Below, in pieces: positions 50,933 to 60,097 of a stretch of 64,000 nt of DNA. The DNA lies in the NCBI RefSeq assembly GCF_003096715.1, contig NZ_QEOL01000001.1, positions 62,001 to 126,000 on the forward strand, written 5' to 3'. The notes beneath the pieces were generated by a model. The model saw only the letters and a program-made list of their open reading frames with translations, made no database searches and was not told the DNA's origin. The position numbers were made by a program, and so were the translations under genes. The stretch is from Paraburkholderia silvatlantica (GTDB taxonomy: Bacteria; Pseudomonadota; Gammaproteobacteria; Burkholderiales; Burkholderiaceae). Numbering within the stretch: position 1 is the stretch's first letter; the number at the start of each line of letters is the position of its first letter.

Positions 50933-51856
50933 TCAAGGGAGCGTATGCGTGCGCAGGAACTCCGCCGCCACTTGCCGGGCGGGCTTGCCGTCGAGATCGA
51001 CGGCCTTGTTCATGTCTTGCATCACGTCGTTGTTGAGGGCGGCGGAAAGCGCGTTGAGCTGCGCGGCCAGTTTGGGATTGCGCTCCAGCACTTCCTTGCG
51101 CACCACGGGCGCGGCGTTGTACGGCGGGAAGAAGTGCTTGTCGTCTTCGAGCGGCACGATGCCGAAGCCTTTCACGCGGCCATCGGTCGTGTAGACGAGG
51201 CCGATCTTCAGCTGGTCGTTATGCAGCGCCGTGTAGACGAGGCCAGGGTCCATCTGCTTCATCTGCGAGCGATGAAAGCTCATGTCGTAGGTGGCGAGCA
51301 GGGGCTTGAGGCCATCCGGACGATTCGCGAACTCGGCGTCCATGCCGAACACGTAGCGCTTCGCGTCGGGGTCCGTCTTCAGCCTTTGCGCAAGCTGCGA
51401 GACGGTGGTGATGCCGGTTTGCTCGGCGAATTTGCCTGGCAGGCCTAACGCATACGTATCGTTGAGCGGCGAGGCATTGAGCCAGACGAGGCCGCGCGGC
51501 GCGTCGAGCGCCTTCACGCGCTCGTACATCGCTTCGGGCGAAAGCTTTTCGGTCAACTTGTCGTAGACGAGTGCCGCCGTGCCCGTGTAGTCCCAGACGA
51601 GGTCGAACTGGCCGTTCTCCAGGGCGCTGCGCATGAGCGTGCTGCCGAGGCCGGAACGCACCTCCACGGTATAGCCGCGCGAACGCAGGTATTGCGCGGT
51701 GACTTCGGCGAGCACGTATTGCTCGGTGAAGTTCTTCGCGCCCAGTACGAGCCTGGGCTGCGCGAGTGCGGGCGTGGCGGCAGCAACGAACGCCGCGCCG
51801 ATCAGGCAGGCCTTAACGAAGCGGCGCAGGGATTTGAAGGGTGACGCGAACATCAT
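50933..51856 (-). CDS. Osmoprotectant ABC transporter substrate-binding protein (OsmF/OpuCC-like)
   Basis: This is a periplasmic binding protein, 307 residues, with a Sec signal (basic MMFASPFKSLRRFVKA, hydrophobic core, cleavage near PALAQ). The mature part belongs to the OpuAC/ProX-type family: LVLGAKNFTEQYVLAEVTAQ, EVRSGLGSTLMRSALENGQ, FDLVWDYTGTA and GLVYTTDGRVKGFGIVPLED. The FTEQ and WDYTGT blocks are the quaternary-amine-binding landmarks. It overlaps the upstream permease gene by 4 bp. Which osmolyte (betaine, choline, carnitine) is bound cannot be told. Confidence 0.92.
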   Translation of the reverse strand: MMFASPFKSLRRFVKACLIGAAFVAAATPALAQPRLVLGAKNFTEQYVLAEVTAQYLRSRGYTVEVRSGLGSTLMRSALENGQFDLVWDYTGTAALVYDKLTEKLSPEAMYERVKALDAPRGLVWLNASPLNDTYALGLPGKFAEQTGITTVSQLAQRLKTDPDAKRYVFGMDAEFANRPDGLKPLLATYDMSFHRSQMKQMDPGLVYTALHNDQLKIGLVYTTDGRVKGFGIVPLEDDKHFFPPYNAAPVVRKEVLERNPKLAAQLNALSAALNNDVMQDMNKAVDLDGKPARQVAAEFLRTHTLP

Positions 51857-52569
51857 GCGAGCCCCCCGTGACGCGAGAGCCACTGACGGCTGCCGGCGGC
51901 GACCACGCCGTCCAGCACGAGCGCGAGCGCGGCCGTGAACGCGGCGCCGAGCAGCAGCAAGGGCTGATCGTTCAGATAGATACCGGGGAAAATGAGCGAG
52001 CCGAGGCTGTCGGCGCCGATCAGGTAAGCGAGCGGCGCCGTGCCCACGTTGATGGCGAGCGCGGTGCGCACGCCGCCCACGATGATGGGCAGCGCATTGG
52101 GCAATTCCACGCGCGTGAGCGACTGCCAGCCCGTCATGCCGATGCCGCGGGCGGCTTCGCGCAGCGCGCCCGGCACGTTCTTCACGCCCTCGTACGTATT
52201 GCGCGTGATGGGCAGCAGCGACGCGAGAAAGAGCGCGACGATCGCGGGAACGTCGCCGATGCCGAACACGCCGAGCGCAATGGCGAGCACCGCGAGCGAG
52301 GGAATCGTGTTGCCCACGTTGAAGATCTGCATAAAGCGTTCGGCCTGGCGCGCGAAGCGCGGCCGGCTCAGCAGCACGCCGGAGGGCACGCCGACCACGA
52401 TGGCGAGCGCCATCGAATAGCCGACCAGCAGCAGGTGCCGCCCGGTGTAGTAGGCAAGGTCGCCTGCGTGGCTTTGCCACGTATCGGCGCCGATGGCGCG
52501 CGAGAGTGCCCACGCGATGACGGCAAGGGCGATCAGGCTGCCCGCGAGCAGGGCAGAGCGTCGAGTCAT
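51853..52569 (-). CDS. Osmoprotectant ABC transporter permease (OsmY/YehY-like), operon lead gene
   Basis: This is a permease of 238 residues, first gene of the 52569-49103 operon. It has about six TM segments, with VKNVPGALREAARGIGMTGW as the ATPase-contact loop and LIGADSLGSLIFPGIYL as the subsequent turn. AAGGAGGCGTACC precedes the ATG. All four genes overlap or nearly touch, indicating tight co-translation. Osmotic induction is expected from the family, but no operator is recognised in the upstream region. Confidence 0.9.
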   Translation of the reverse strand: MTRRSALLAGSLIALAVIAWALSRAIGADTWQSHAGDLAYYTGRHLLLVGYSMALAIVVGVPSGVLLSRPRFARQAERFMQIFNVGNTIPSLAVLAIALGVFGIGDVPAIVALFLASLLPITRNTYEGVKNVPGALREAARGIGMTGWQSLTRVELPNALPIIVGGVRTALAINVGTAPLAYLIGADSLGSLIFPGIYLNDQPLLLLGAAFTAALALVLDGVVAAGSRQWLSRHGGLA

Positions 52570-53366
52570 GAAGGTACGCCTCCTTGTTTCTGTGCCGCGC
52601 GGCGCAACGCTGCGCAGCGGGGACGCCCATGAAGATGCTCAAGGCGCCGCGAAGGAAGTTCGTGATCCCGGCATGGCCGCGATTGGAACCGACGAAAACT
52701 ACGGACAGGAAGGCGGGCGAAGACCCGTCCGCCCACGCACGATGGCTATGTGGCCGCAGTTGTATGAACGCGCTTCTCGCGTTCTTCTGGTTGTCATGTT
52801 CAGCTCAACGGCACCGAGCAGATCGATGCGCGCTGGAGCAGGAAACCGCCTGGTGACGGCATGGATGCGGCGGTTTTGAACCGCTGCGCGAGGGCCGGAG
52901 GCCCGTTTGAACGGCGCTTGCGACACAGCGGCCCCTTGGCGTGGACCTTGTATCTCAATGCGCACGAGAACGACTTCGTTGTGATCGAAACGAGATCAGT
53001 ATAGATCATTCGATTAGGTGCGTCTACCTTGGGGAGCGATCGCGAGTTGACGTATAACAGGCGGCGTCGCATGCGGTATGTCATTTCTGTAAATTAATCA
53101 GTTATCCGGATTAAAATATTCCGGTAGGATTTCCCGTTTTTAAAAGTGACAGAAAACGATGTACAGGTACGCGTTTTCTGCGGCAGAATATTCCGCTCGT
53201 AGCGCTTTCTTAAGATTCGTTTAAGAAAGGCCATTTATTTTGAAGCGCTTCGCATCACCGATGCTCGCCGGTTCAACGATGCGGCCATCGATCTCACTTC
53301 CGATTTCTCTTCGAGAAGCGCGGCGTCCGTGCGCGCTTCTCTGCACTGCAATCCGTCATTCGATTC
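52570..53366. other. 797-bp gene-poor region between the osmoprotectant operon and the M23 gene
   Basis: I see no supported gene. Short open frames lack ribosome sites and family features. From about 52970 the DNA becomes markedly AT-richer than its surroundings and contains repeated AATATTCCG (near 53115 and 53189), a dyad GAAGCGCTTC (53242-53251) and the long inverted repeat at 53205-53229. It probably contains the promoters of both flanking units. Confidence 0.5.
53205..53229. repeat. Inverted repeat CTTTCTTAA upstream of the M23 gene
   Basis: CTTTCTTAA (53205-53213), GATTCGT spacer, TTAAGAAAG (53221-53229): perfect 9-bp arms. It is AT-rich, about 140 bp upstream of the M23 peptidase start. 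It could be an operator; it lacks the GC stem of a terminator. Confidence 0.45.
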
Positions 53367-54455
53367 ATGGCTTTTCGTGCAATAGCGGCCTCCCCGGGCC
53401 TCGCGGGGAAACTCATCGTTGTCCTGGCAATCGGTTTGACGGGCGCCGCGTGGCTCGCCCATCGTCACGCGGACGTTGCCGGCGACGATCCGCTCGCCGA
53501 CACGGCGACGGCGACGGCGACGCTCGCGGCGCCGGCGCGAGATGCGGCGTCGCAGGCAGCGGCCAGCGCGGCGCCGGCGAGCGAAAGTGCGCCGGCGTTT
53601 CGTGTGGAGACCGCGGTGGTCGAGCACAGCTTTTCCGAAGCGGCCCAGCGTCTCGGGCTGGATGCGGCGACGACGGCGAGGCTGACGCGCGCCTTCTCGG
53701 GCCGGCTCGATTTTCGGCGCGATCTGCAACGCGGCAGCGAGATCCGCTTCGTGTTTCGCAATGCCACAAACGGCACGGATGGTGCGGATGGCGCGAGCGA
53801 AGCAAAAGAGGCAAACGCCGTGAGCGCTGCGAATGCCGGCGCGCCACAGAGCACCGCGTCTTCAGACGACACGCCTGTTGCGATCCGCATCTCGAACGGC
53901 AACGTCTCGCACGATCTCTTTCTCTACCGGAACCTCGCTGGCAAGGCGTTCTACTATTCCTCCGACGGCCATGCCGCCGCGCCGTCGTTCTTGCGCTACC
54001 CCGTGAAGTTCACGCGCGTGTCTTCGCACTTCTCGCTGCGACGGCTCGATCCGGTCACGCATCGCGTGCAGCCGCACGAAGGTGTCGATCTCGCGGCGCC
54101 CGTCGGTACGCCCGTGCAGGCCACCGCACGCGGCACCGTGACGTTCGCCGGCTGGCAGACGGGTTACGGCAAGGTCGTGAAGCTCGAGAACTTTGGCCCG
54201 TACTCCACGACCTTCGCCCATCTTTCGCGCATTGCGAAGCATTTGAAGGTCGGGCAGACGGTGAGCAAAGGGCAGGTGATCGGATATGTGGGTGCGACGG
54301 GCTGGGCGACGGGTCCGCATCTGCACTATGAGGTGCACGTGGATCAGGTCGCGCAGGATCCGCTTACCGTCGACTTGCCGCATCGCGACCCCTTGCAGGG
54401 CGAGGACAAGCAGCGCTTCGCGCAGCAGGTCGCGCTCATCGACCCGCTGCTTTAG
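53367..54455 (+). CDS. M23 family metallopeptidase (LytM-type, membrane-anchored)
   Basis: This is a cell-wall peptidase-like protein of 362 residues. An N-terminal membrane anchor (about 12-32: GLAGKLIVVLAIGLTGAAWL) is followed by a long Ala/Thr-rich stretch, a middle domain (about 78-190: VVEHSFSEAAQRLGLDAAT, like the OapA/Csd3 N-domain) and a C-terminal LytM domain (about 225-345). Zinc ligands are visible in VQPHEGVDLAAPVG (HxxxD) and GPHLHYEVHVDQ (HxH), so it is likely an active endopeptidase cutting peptidoglycan crosslinks. The ATG at 53367 has no strong ribosome site. Confidence 0.9.
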   Translation: MAFRAIAASPGLAGKLIVVLAIGLTGAAWLAHRHADVAGDDPLADTATATATLAAPARDAASQAAASAAPASESAPAFRVETAVVEHSFSEAAQRLGLDAATTARLTRAFSGRLDFRRDLQRGSEIRFVFRNATNGTDGADGASEAKEANAVSAANAGAPQSTASSDDTPVAIRISNGNVSHDLFLYRNLAGKAFYYSSDGHAAAPSFLRYPVKFTRVSSHFSLRRLDPVTHRVQPHEGVDLAAPVGTPVQATARGTVTFAGWQTGYGKVVKLENFGPYSTTFAHLSRIAKHLKVGQTVSKGQVIGYVGATGWATGPHLHYEVHVDQVAQDPLTVDLPHRDPLQGEDKQRFAQQVALIDPLL

Positions 54456-54579
54456 GCGCGACGCGCGAAAGGCTGGTGCAAGGAAGCCAGCAACGGCATG
54501 TGCTGCGCCGCAGGCCCGAATTGCCGATTTTCGATAACACGTCGATTATTGACTCAATAGCATGGTTCCACTCAACCGT

Positions 54580-54599
54580 GGCGGCCAGGGCCGGCCGCC
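54580..54599 (+). other. Leader hairpin just upstream of the eat ribosome site
   Basis: GGCGGCC (54580-54586), 6-nt loop, GGCCGCC (54593-54599) lies about 10 nt before the GAGGGAG ribosome site of eat. It may modulate translation or be the end of an attenuator. No cobalamin-riboswitch box was found around it. Confidence 0.35.
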
Positions 54600-54623
54600 C
54601 GGGCCACCCAGAGGGAGAAAACC

Positions 54624-56042
54624 ATGCAAAGCGAGTCGAACGCACGTCCCGCTGCAGTTGGCAACGCAGGCGGCGCAGGCGCGCCTGCGCTCAATCAGAC
54701 GCTCGGCACGTGGCAGTTGTGGGGCATCGCAGTCGGCCTCGTGATATCGGGCGAGTACTTCGGCTGGAGCTACGGCTGGGCCAGCGCCGGCACACTCGGT
54801 TTCGTCGTCACGGCGCTGTTCGTCGCGGCGATGTACACCACGTTCATCTTCAGTTTTACCGAACTCACCACCTCCATTCCGCATGCGGGCGGGCCTTTCG
54901 CTTATGCCCGCCGCGCGTTCGGGCCGACCGGCGGTTTTCTGGCGGGCGCGGCCACGCTCGTGGAATTCGTGTTCGCGCCGCCCGCCATCGCGCTCGCCAT
55001 CGGCGCGTACCTGCACGTGCAGTTCCCCGGGCTCGAGCCCAAACACGCGGCCATGGGCGCGTATCTCGTGTTCATGGCGCTCAATATCGTGGGCGTGCAG
55101 ATTGCCGCGACCTTCGAGCTGATCGTCACGCTGCTCGCCATCTTCGAGTTGCTCGTGTTCATGGGCGTCGTGTCGCCGGGCTTCGCATGGACGAACTTCA
55201 TGAAAGGCGGCTGGTCCGGCAGCAACCACTTTTCGCTGGGTTCGTTTCATGGCATGTTTGCCGCGATTCCGTTCGCCATCTGGTTTTTCCTCGCGATCGA
55301 AGGCGTCGCCATGGCCGCCGAGGAAGCGAAGAACCCGCGCCGCTCGATTCCCATCGCCTACGTGGCCGGCATTCTCACGCTCGTGGCACTCGCCGTGGGC
55401 GTGATGGTGTTCGCGGGCGGCGCGGGTGACTGGACCACGCTCGCCAACATCAACGACCCGCTGCCGCAGGCCATGAAGTTCATCGTGGGCGAGCACAGCG
55501 GCTGGATGCACATGCTCGTCTGGCTCGGCCTCTTTGGTCTCGTGGCCTCGTTTCACGGCATCATCCTCGGCTATTCGCGCCAGATCTTCGCGCTGGCCCG
55601 CGAAGGCTATCTGCCCGGCTGGCTCGCGAAAATCCATCCGCGCTTCAAGACGCCGTATCGCGCGATTCTCGCGGGCGGTGCGGTGGGCATCGCCGCGATC
55701 TATAGCGACGAGCTGATCCAGTTCGGCGGCCAGACGCTCACGGCCAACATCGTCACGATGTCGGTGTTCGGGGCGATCGTGATGTACATTGTCAGCATGG
55801 CGGCGCTCTTCAGGCTGCGCCGCGTGCAGCCGGCCATGGACCGGCCGTTTCGCGCGCCGCTGTACCCGTTTTTCCCGGCGTTCGCGCTCGTGGCCGCGCT
55901 CGTTTGCCTTGGCACGATGGTGTATTTCAACGCGCTAGTCGCGGGGGTGTTCGTGGTGTTTCTCGGGCTCGGGTACGCGTATTTCCTCGCCACGCGCACG
56001 CAGCGCAAGGTGGTGCCCGCCGAGGGGCTGATCGAGGAGTGA
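54624..56042 (+). CDS. eat: Ethanolamine permease
   Basis: This is an APC-superfamily transporter of 472 residues with about twelve TM segments. It is the first gene of the ethanolamine operon. Substrate-site region GEYFGWSYGWASAGTLGFVV (glycine-rich break in TM1), IPHAGGPFAYARRAFGPTGG and FFLAIEGVAMAAEEAKNPRR match the ethanolamine permease (Eat) family. GAGGGAG precedes the ATG. Direct linkage to eutB (27-bp gap) makes ethanolamine the probable substrate. Confidence 0.93.
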   Translation: MQSESNARPAAVGNAGGAGAPALNQTLGTWQLWGIAVGLVISGEYFGWSYGWASAGTLGFVVTALFVAAMYTTFIFSFTELTTSIPHAGGPFAYARRAFGPTGGFLAGAATLVEFVFAPPAIALAIGAYLHVQFPGLEPKHAAMGAYLVFMALNIVGVQIAATFELIVTLLAIFELLVFMGVVSPGFAWTNFMKGGWSGSNHFSLGSFHGMFAAIPFAIWFFLAIEGVAMAAEEAKNPRRSIPIAYVAGILTLVALAVGVMVFAGGAGDWTTLANINDPLPQAMKFIVGEHSGWMHMLVWLGLFGLVASFHGIILGYSRQIFALAREGYLPGWLAKIHPRFKTPYRAILAGGAVGIAAIYSDELIQFGGQTLTANIVTMSVFGAIVMYIVSMAALFRLRRVQPAMDRPFRAPLYPFFPAFALVAALVCLGTMVYFNALVAGVFVVFLGLGYAYFLATRTQRKVVPAEGLIEE

Positions 56043-56069
56043 GCCTCCAGATTTGCAGGAGTCCAATGC

Positions 56070-57467
56070 ATGAACTATACGGAGACGATCGGCGCGCGCA
56101 CCTACCGCTTCGCGGACCTCAAGACGCTGCTCGCCAAAGCCAGCCCGCTGCGTTCCGGCGACCAGCTCGCGGGCGTGGCGGCGGCGAGCGAAGAGGAACG
56201 CGTGGCCGCGAAAATGGCGCTCGCCGCGGTGCCGCTCAAGGCGTTTCTCGCGCAAGCGCTCGTGCCTTATGAAGACGACGAGGTCACGCGCCTGATCGTC
56301 GACGATCACGACGCAGCCGCGTTCGCGGCCGTTGCGCACCTCACAGTGGGCGACTTTCGCGACTGGCTCCTTTCCGGCGCGGCAACGACCGAAGCGCTTG
56401 AACGCCTGGCGCCGGGCCTCACGCCCGAGATGGTCGCGGCGGTGTCGAAACTCATGCGCAACCAGGACCTGATCGCCGTGGCGAAAAAGCGCCCCGTGGT
56501 TACGCGCTTTCGCAACACCGTGGGGCTGCCGGGCCGCATGTCGGTGCGCCTGCAGCCGAACCATCCCACCGACGACGTGAAGGGCATCGCCGCCTCGATG
56601 CTCGACGGCCTGATGTACGGTTGCGGCGACGCGATGATCGGCATCAATCCCGCAACGGACAGCCTGGCGGCCATCGTAAAGCTGCTCGCGATGATCGATG
56701 GGTTCCGCGAGCGCTACCGCGTGCCCACGCAGTCCTGCGTGCTCACTCACGTCACCAACACGATCGCGGCAATCGAAAAGGGCGCCCCAGTCGATCTCGT
56801 GTTCCAGTCGATCGCGGGCACGCAGAAGGCGAACGCGAGCTTCGGCATTTCGCTGGCGCTGCTGCAGGAGGCGCGCGAGGCGGCGCTCTCGCTCAAGCGC
56901 GGCACGGTCGGCAACAATCTCATGTACTTCGAGACGGGGCAGGGCAGCGCGCTCTCGGCCAACGCGCACCACGGCGTGGACCAGCAAACCTGCGAAGTGC
57001 GCGCCTATGCGGTCGCGCGCAAGTTCGAGCCGTTTCTCGTCAATACGGTGGTCGGTTTCATCGGCCCCGAGTATTTGTACGATGGAAAGCAGATCATCCG
57101 CGCGGGTCTCGAAGATCACTTCTGCGGCAAGCTGCTGGGCGTGCCCATGGGTTGCGACATCTGCTATACGAACCACGCCGAAGCCGACCAGGACGACATG
57201 GACACGCTGCTCACGCTGCTGGGGGCGGCCGGCATCAACTTCATCATGGGCATTCCGGGCGCTGACGACGTGATGCTCAACTACCAGAGCACCTCGTTTC
57301 ACGACGCGCTCTACGTGCGCGACCTGCTCGGCCTGCGCCGCGCACCGGAATTCGAGGAGTGGCTGGAGGCGATGGGGATCGTCGATGCGAAAGGCGCGCT
57401 CCTGCCAGGCTCCGCGCGCGTGCCGCTGCTCGCGGGCGCGCACGAATGGATGGGGATCGACGCATGA
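56070..57467 (+). CDS. eutB: Ethanolamine ammonia-lyase large subunit EutB
   Basis: This is the catalytic large subunit of adenosylcobalamin-dependent ethanolamine ammonia-lyase, which makes acetaldehyde and ammonia. It has 465 residues, the usual length. Landmarks are VTRFRNTVGLPGRMSVRLQPNHPTDD in pieces (RNTVGLPGR, LQPNHPTDDV), YGCGDAMIGINPATDS, ETGQGSALSANAHHG and CDICYTNHAEADQDD. The barrel and metal/substrate residues are all present. The protein has no microcompartment-targeting context: no eutS/M/N shell genes accompany it. The stop overlaps the eutC start by 4 bp. Confidence 0.96.
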   Translation: MNYTETIGARTYRFADLKTLLAKASPLRSGDQLAGVAAASEEERVAAKMALAAVPLKAFLAQALVPYEDDEVTRLIVDDHDAAAFAAVAHLTVGDFRDWLLSGAATTEALERLAPGLTPEMVAAVSKLMRNQDLIAVAKKRPVVTRFRNTVGLPGRMSVRLQPNHPTDDVKGIAASMLDGLMYGCGDAMIGINPATDSLAAIVKLLAMIDGFRERYRVPTQSCVLTHVTNTIAAIEKGAPVDLVFQSIAGTQKANASFGISLALLQEAREAALSLKRGTVGNNLMYFETGQGSALSANAHHGVDQQTCEVRAYAVARKFEPFLVNTVVGFIGPEYLYDGKQIIRAGLEDHFCGKLLGVPMGCDICYTNHAEADQDDMDTLLTLLGAAGINFIMGIPGADDVMLNYQSTSFHDALYVRDLLGLRRAPEFEEWLEAMGIVDAKGALLPGSARVPLLAGAHEWMGIDA

Positions 57468-58264
57468 GCGACGCCGTCGAAAAGAATCCATGGGGCGGTC
57501 TCAAGGCGTTCACGAACGCGCGCATCGCGCTCGGGCGCGCGGGCAACGGCTTGCCCACGGCGCCGCTGCTCGCGTTCAATCTCTCGCATGCGCAGGCGCG
57601 CGACGCCGTGCATCACCCGCTCGACGCCGAAGCCTTGCGGCGCACGCTCGAAGCCGAAGGCTTCGCCACGCTCGGCGTGGAAAGCGCGGCGCCGGACCGG
57701 CAGCACTATTTGCGCCGGCCGGACCTGGGGCGGCGCTTGTCGGAGGCGAGCCGGGCAGCGTTGGTCGAAGCGGCGGGTTCGGCCACTGCCGCGCGTGAGG
57801 AACCGCCCGAAGTCGTGTTCGTGATCGGCGACGGCCTTTCGGCGATCGCCGCCGCGAAACAGGCGGCACCGCTGCTCCTCGCGGTGCGCGCGCGCCTCGT
57901 GGACTGGCGCATCGGCCCGGTGGTGATCGCGCGCCAGGCGCGCGTGGCGCTCGGCGACGAGATCGGCGAGCTGCTGGGCGCGAAACTCGTGGCGATGCTG
58001 ATCGGCGAGCGGCCCGGGCTCAGTTCGCCGGACAGCCTTGGCGTCTATCTCACCTACGCGCCGAAGGTGGGCTGCCATGACGCGCAGCGCAACTGCATCT
58101 CGAACGTGCGTCCCGAAGGGCTGCCGTATGAAGCGGCCGCGCACAAGCTCCATTACCTCCTCACGCATGCGCGGCGGCTCGGGCTGACCGGCGTCGGACT
58201 GAAGGACGACAGCGACGCGGCGCTGCCTGCGGTTGGGGCCGCGGGGCAGATCCCGTCTGCATGA
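57464..58264 (+). CDS. eutC: Ethanolamine ammonia-lyase small subunit EutC
   Basis: This is the cobalamin-binding small subunit, 266 residues, similar to the family length. It shows FTNARIALGRAGNGLPTAPL, FNLSHAQARDAVHHPLDAEA, VIGDGLSAIAAAKQAAPLL and SPDSLGVYLTYAPKVGCHDA followed by QRNCISNVRPEGL. The N-terminal extension seen in E. coli EutC that helps enzyme encapsulation is short here, consistent with absence of shell genes. It is translationally coupled to eutB. Confidence 0.95.
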   Translation: MSDAVEKNPWGGLKAFTNARIALGRAGNGLPTAPLLAFNLSHAQARDAVHHPLDAEALRRTLEAEGFATLGVESAAPDRQHYLRRPDLGRRLSEASRAALVEAAGSATAAREEPPEVVFVIGDGLSAIAAAKQAAPLLLAVRARLVDWRIGPVVIARQARVALGDEIGELLGAKLVAMLIGERPGLSSPDSLGVYLTYAPKVGCHDAQRNCISNVRPEGLPYEAAAHKLHYLLTHARRLGLTGVGLKDDSDAALPAVGAAGQIPSA

Positions 58265-58495
58265 GGGAGGGTCCGCACGCGCGAGCGGGGACTTCATCCG
58301 CGGCACCCGGCGAAGCAGGCGGCGCACCGCGACGGTGCCGCGGCATGTGCAGGGATTGAGCACCCGCCTTGACGCCGTTGCGCCACCGTGGAGCAGGGCG
58401 GCGCCCGGCATGGCCATTGTGCATGCCGTTCTCGCTGGCGCGACTCTTGCATCATTCGACGATCGATCGAAGCCAGTGCGTGCTGGGAGGCAACC

Positions 58496-59512
58496 ATGAA
58501 CGAAACGGCTGAGCGAACCGAAGCGACGGCCGGTCAAGCGCGATGCAACGCACCTCGCGCGCGCACCGTGGTCAGCGTGGCGCACGACGCCGACGAACAG
58601 GCGCGTAACCTGGTGGGCTGGCGGCAGACTTACGACCAGCTCGCAGCGGGCCGCTTCGTCGGCACGCTGACGGAGCTGCCGCTCGACACCATGAAGGTAT
58701 TTCGCGAGACCACGAGCCACACGCTGCGCCAGGCGTGCGAGGTGCGCGGCGACGCCTGGTGGTTCGGCATACCGGTCGCGCGTGAAGGCGAGGCGCGCAT
58801 CGACGCGCAGCCCTTTGGTCGGCAGGCGTTTGCGCTGCGCCCTGGCAACGTCGAGTTCGAGCTGCTCACGCCGGCGCAATTTTCGATCTACGGCGTGGTC
58901 GTGCGCGGCGACGTGCTGCGCCACTATGCGGCCGCGGTCGAGCACACGGCGCTCGAAGAACGTCTCCCGGGCTCGCCTGTCGTGCAGGCCGGCGCGGCGA
59001 GCATCGAGCGCCTTTGCGCGCGGCTCGCGCGGTGTCTCGACGATGGCGGCGAGGCGCATGAGAACGTGCCGGACGCACCGCTTTCGGACCTCGAGCGCAA
59101 TGCACTGCAGGCGGAAGTGCTTGCCGCGCTATTCGACGCCTGCGCGGGCAGCGGGGATGCGGTTGCCGAGCCCGCATCGCGGCGCCGCTGGATCGTTGCG
59201 CAGGCGCGCGACTACGTGCTCGCGCATCGTGCGCGGCCGGTGGGCGTGCCGGAGCTTTGCGAGCAGCTGCACGTGAGCCGGCGCACGCTCCAGTATTGCT
59301 TTCAGGACGTGCTTGGCATGGCGCCCGCAACTTACCTGCGCGCGCTGCGCCTGAACGGCGCCCGGCGCGACCTGTGCGCTCGCGCGGCCGGTTCGGTGCA
59401 GGACGTGGCCGCCGCCTGGGGGTTCTGGCATCTGAGCCAGTTCGCCACCGATTACCGGCGCATGTTCGGCATGCGGCCTTCCGAGGCGTTGCGCGCGGTG
59501 GCGACGCCTTGA
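58496..59512 (+). CDS. AraC-family regulator, EutR-like
   Basis: This is a regulator of about 338 residues. A variable N-terminal sensing half (about 20-190: QLAAGRFVGTLTELPLDTMK, RGDAWWFGIPV) precedes two AraC HTH motifs at about 235-330 (VPELCEQLHVSRRTLQYCFQDVLG, VQDVAAAWGFWHLSQFATDYRRMFG). This C-terminal HTH and its position 231 bp after eutC fit EutR, which activates eut genes with ethanolamine and B12. GGGAGGCAACC precedes the ATG. An RhaS- or OruR-like AraC protein is the alternative. Confidence 0.87.
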   Translation: MNETAERTEATAGQARCNAPRARTVVSVAHDADEQARNLVGWRQTYDQLAAGRFVGTLTELPLDTMKVFRETTSHTLRQACEVRGDAWWFGIPVAREGEARIDAQPFGRQAFALRPGNVEFELLTPAQFSIYGVVVRGDVLRHYAAAVEHTALEERLPGSPVVQAGAASIERLCARLARCLDDGGEAHENVPDAPLSDLERNALQAEVLAALFDACAGSGDAVAEPASRRRWIVAQARDYVLAHRARPVGVPELCEQLHVSRRTLQYCFQDVLGMAPATYLRALRLNGARRDLCARAAGSVQDVAAAWGFWHLSQFATDYRRMFGMRPSEALRAVATP

Positions 59513-59540
59513 ATTCCCGGATGAGACGCTCTTTGCAGGT

Positions 59541-60077
59541 TTAGTGGCTCGCCAGTTGCTTGTGAAAGAACGTGGTGCCGCAAAATGCGCCGTCCGGCAT
59601 CAGCGCATAATTCGGCACGGCGCCCACACGCTCCCATCCCGCGCGTGCATAGAGCCGTTCGGCCGCGCCGCCCGTCACGGTGTCGAGCACGAGCACGGAT
59701 TTTCCGGCTTGCCTTGCCGCCTCGTCGATCGCGAGCATTAAGCGCAGCCCGACACCTTGCCCGCGCGCGGCGCGATGCACCAGCACCTTGGCGACATCGG
59801 CGCGATGCGGCTGGTTTTCCGGTTGCGCCGTCACGAGTTGCGCCGTGCCCACAATGCGCTGTTGCGCGTCTTCGGCCGCGAGCAGAATGCGCCCGCCGCG
59901 CGCCACGTCCTGCGCCACGCTGCGCCAGAACGCAAGCGCCGTCTCGCGCGCAATCGGCAGCATGAAGCTCACCGAGGCGCCGCCCTCCACGCAGTCGATG
60001 AGTACGTCTGCAAGCGCGGGCGCACAGGCTTGAGCCTGTTCGGCGGTGAGGCGGCGTACCTTGATTGAGTCGCTCAT
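59541..60077 (-). CDS. GNAT family N-acetyltransferase
   Basis: This is a 178-residue GNAT acetyltransferase. The acetyl-CoA loop region is VLVHRAARGQGVGLRLMLAID (Q/R-G-x-G-x form), and LVLDTVTGGAAERLYARAGWERVG is the distal strand-helix-strand. It lies 20 bp downstream of the XRE-cupin regulator on the same strand, so the two likely form an operon and the enzyme may modify or detoxify the regulator's ligand. The substrate is unknown. Confidence 0.87.
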   Translation of the reverse strand: MSDSIKVRRLTAEQAQACAPALADVLIDCVEGGASVSFMLPIARETALAFWRSVAQDVARGGRILLAAEDAQQRIVGTAQLVTAQPENQPHRADVAKVLVHRAARGQGVGLRLMLAIDEAARQAGKSVLVLDTVTGGAAERLYARAGWERVGAVPNYALMPDGAFCGTTFFHKQLASH

Positions 60078-60097
60078 GTGAACGTGAACCCCGTCAG

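Noticed and set aside
52493..52965. Short open frames on both strands upstream of the osmoprotectant operon
   Set aside because: No ribosome sites, no recognisable domains and basic low-complexity composition typical of GC-rich noncoding DNA.
54456..54623. Cobalamin riboswitch upstream of the ethanolamine operon
   Set aside because: I looked for a B12 box (GCCACTG-type) and the expected leader length. Neither is present; the leader is only 168 bp.
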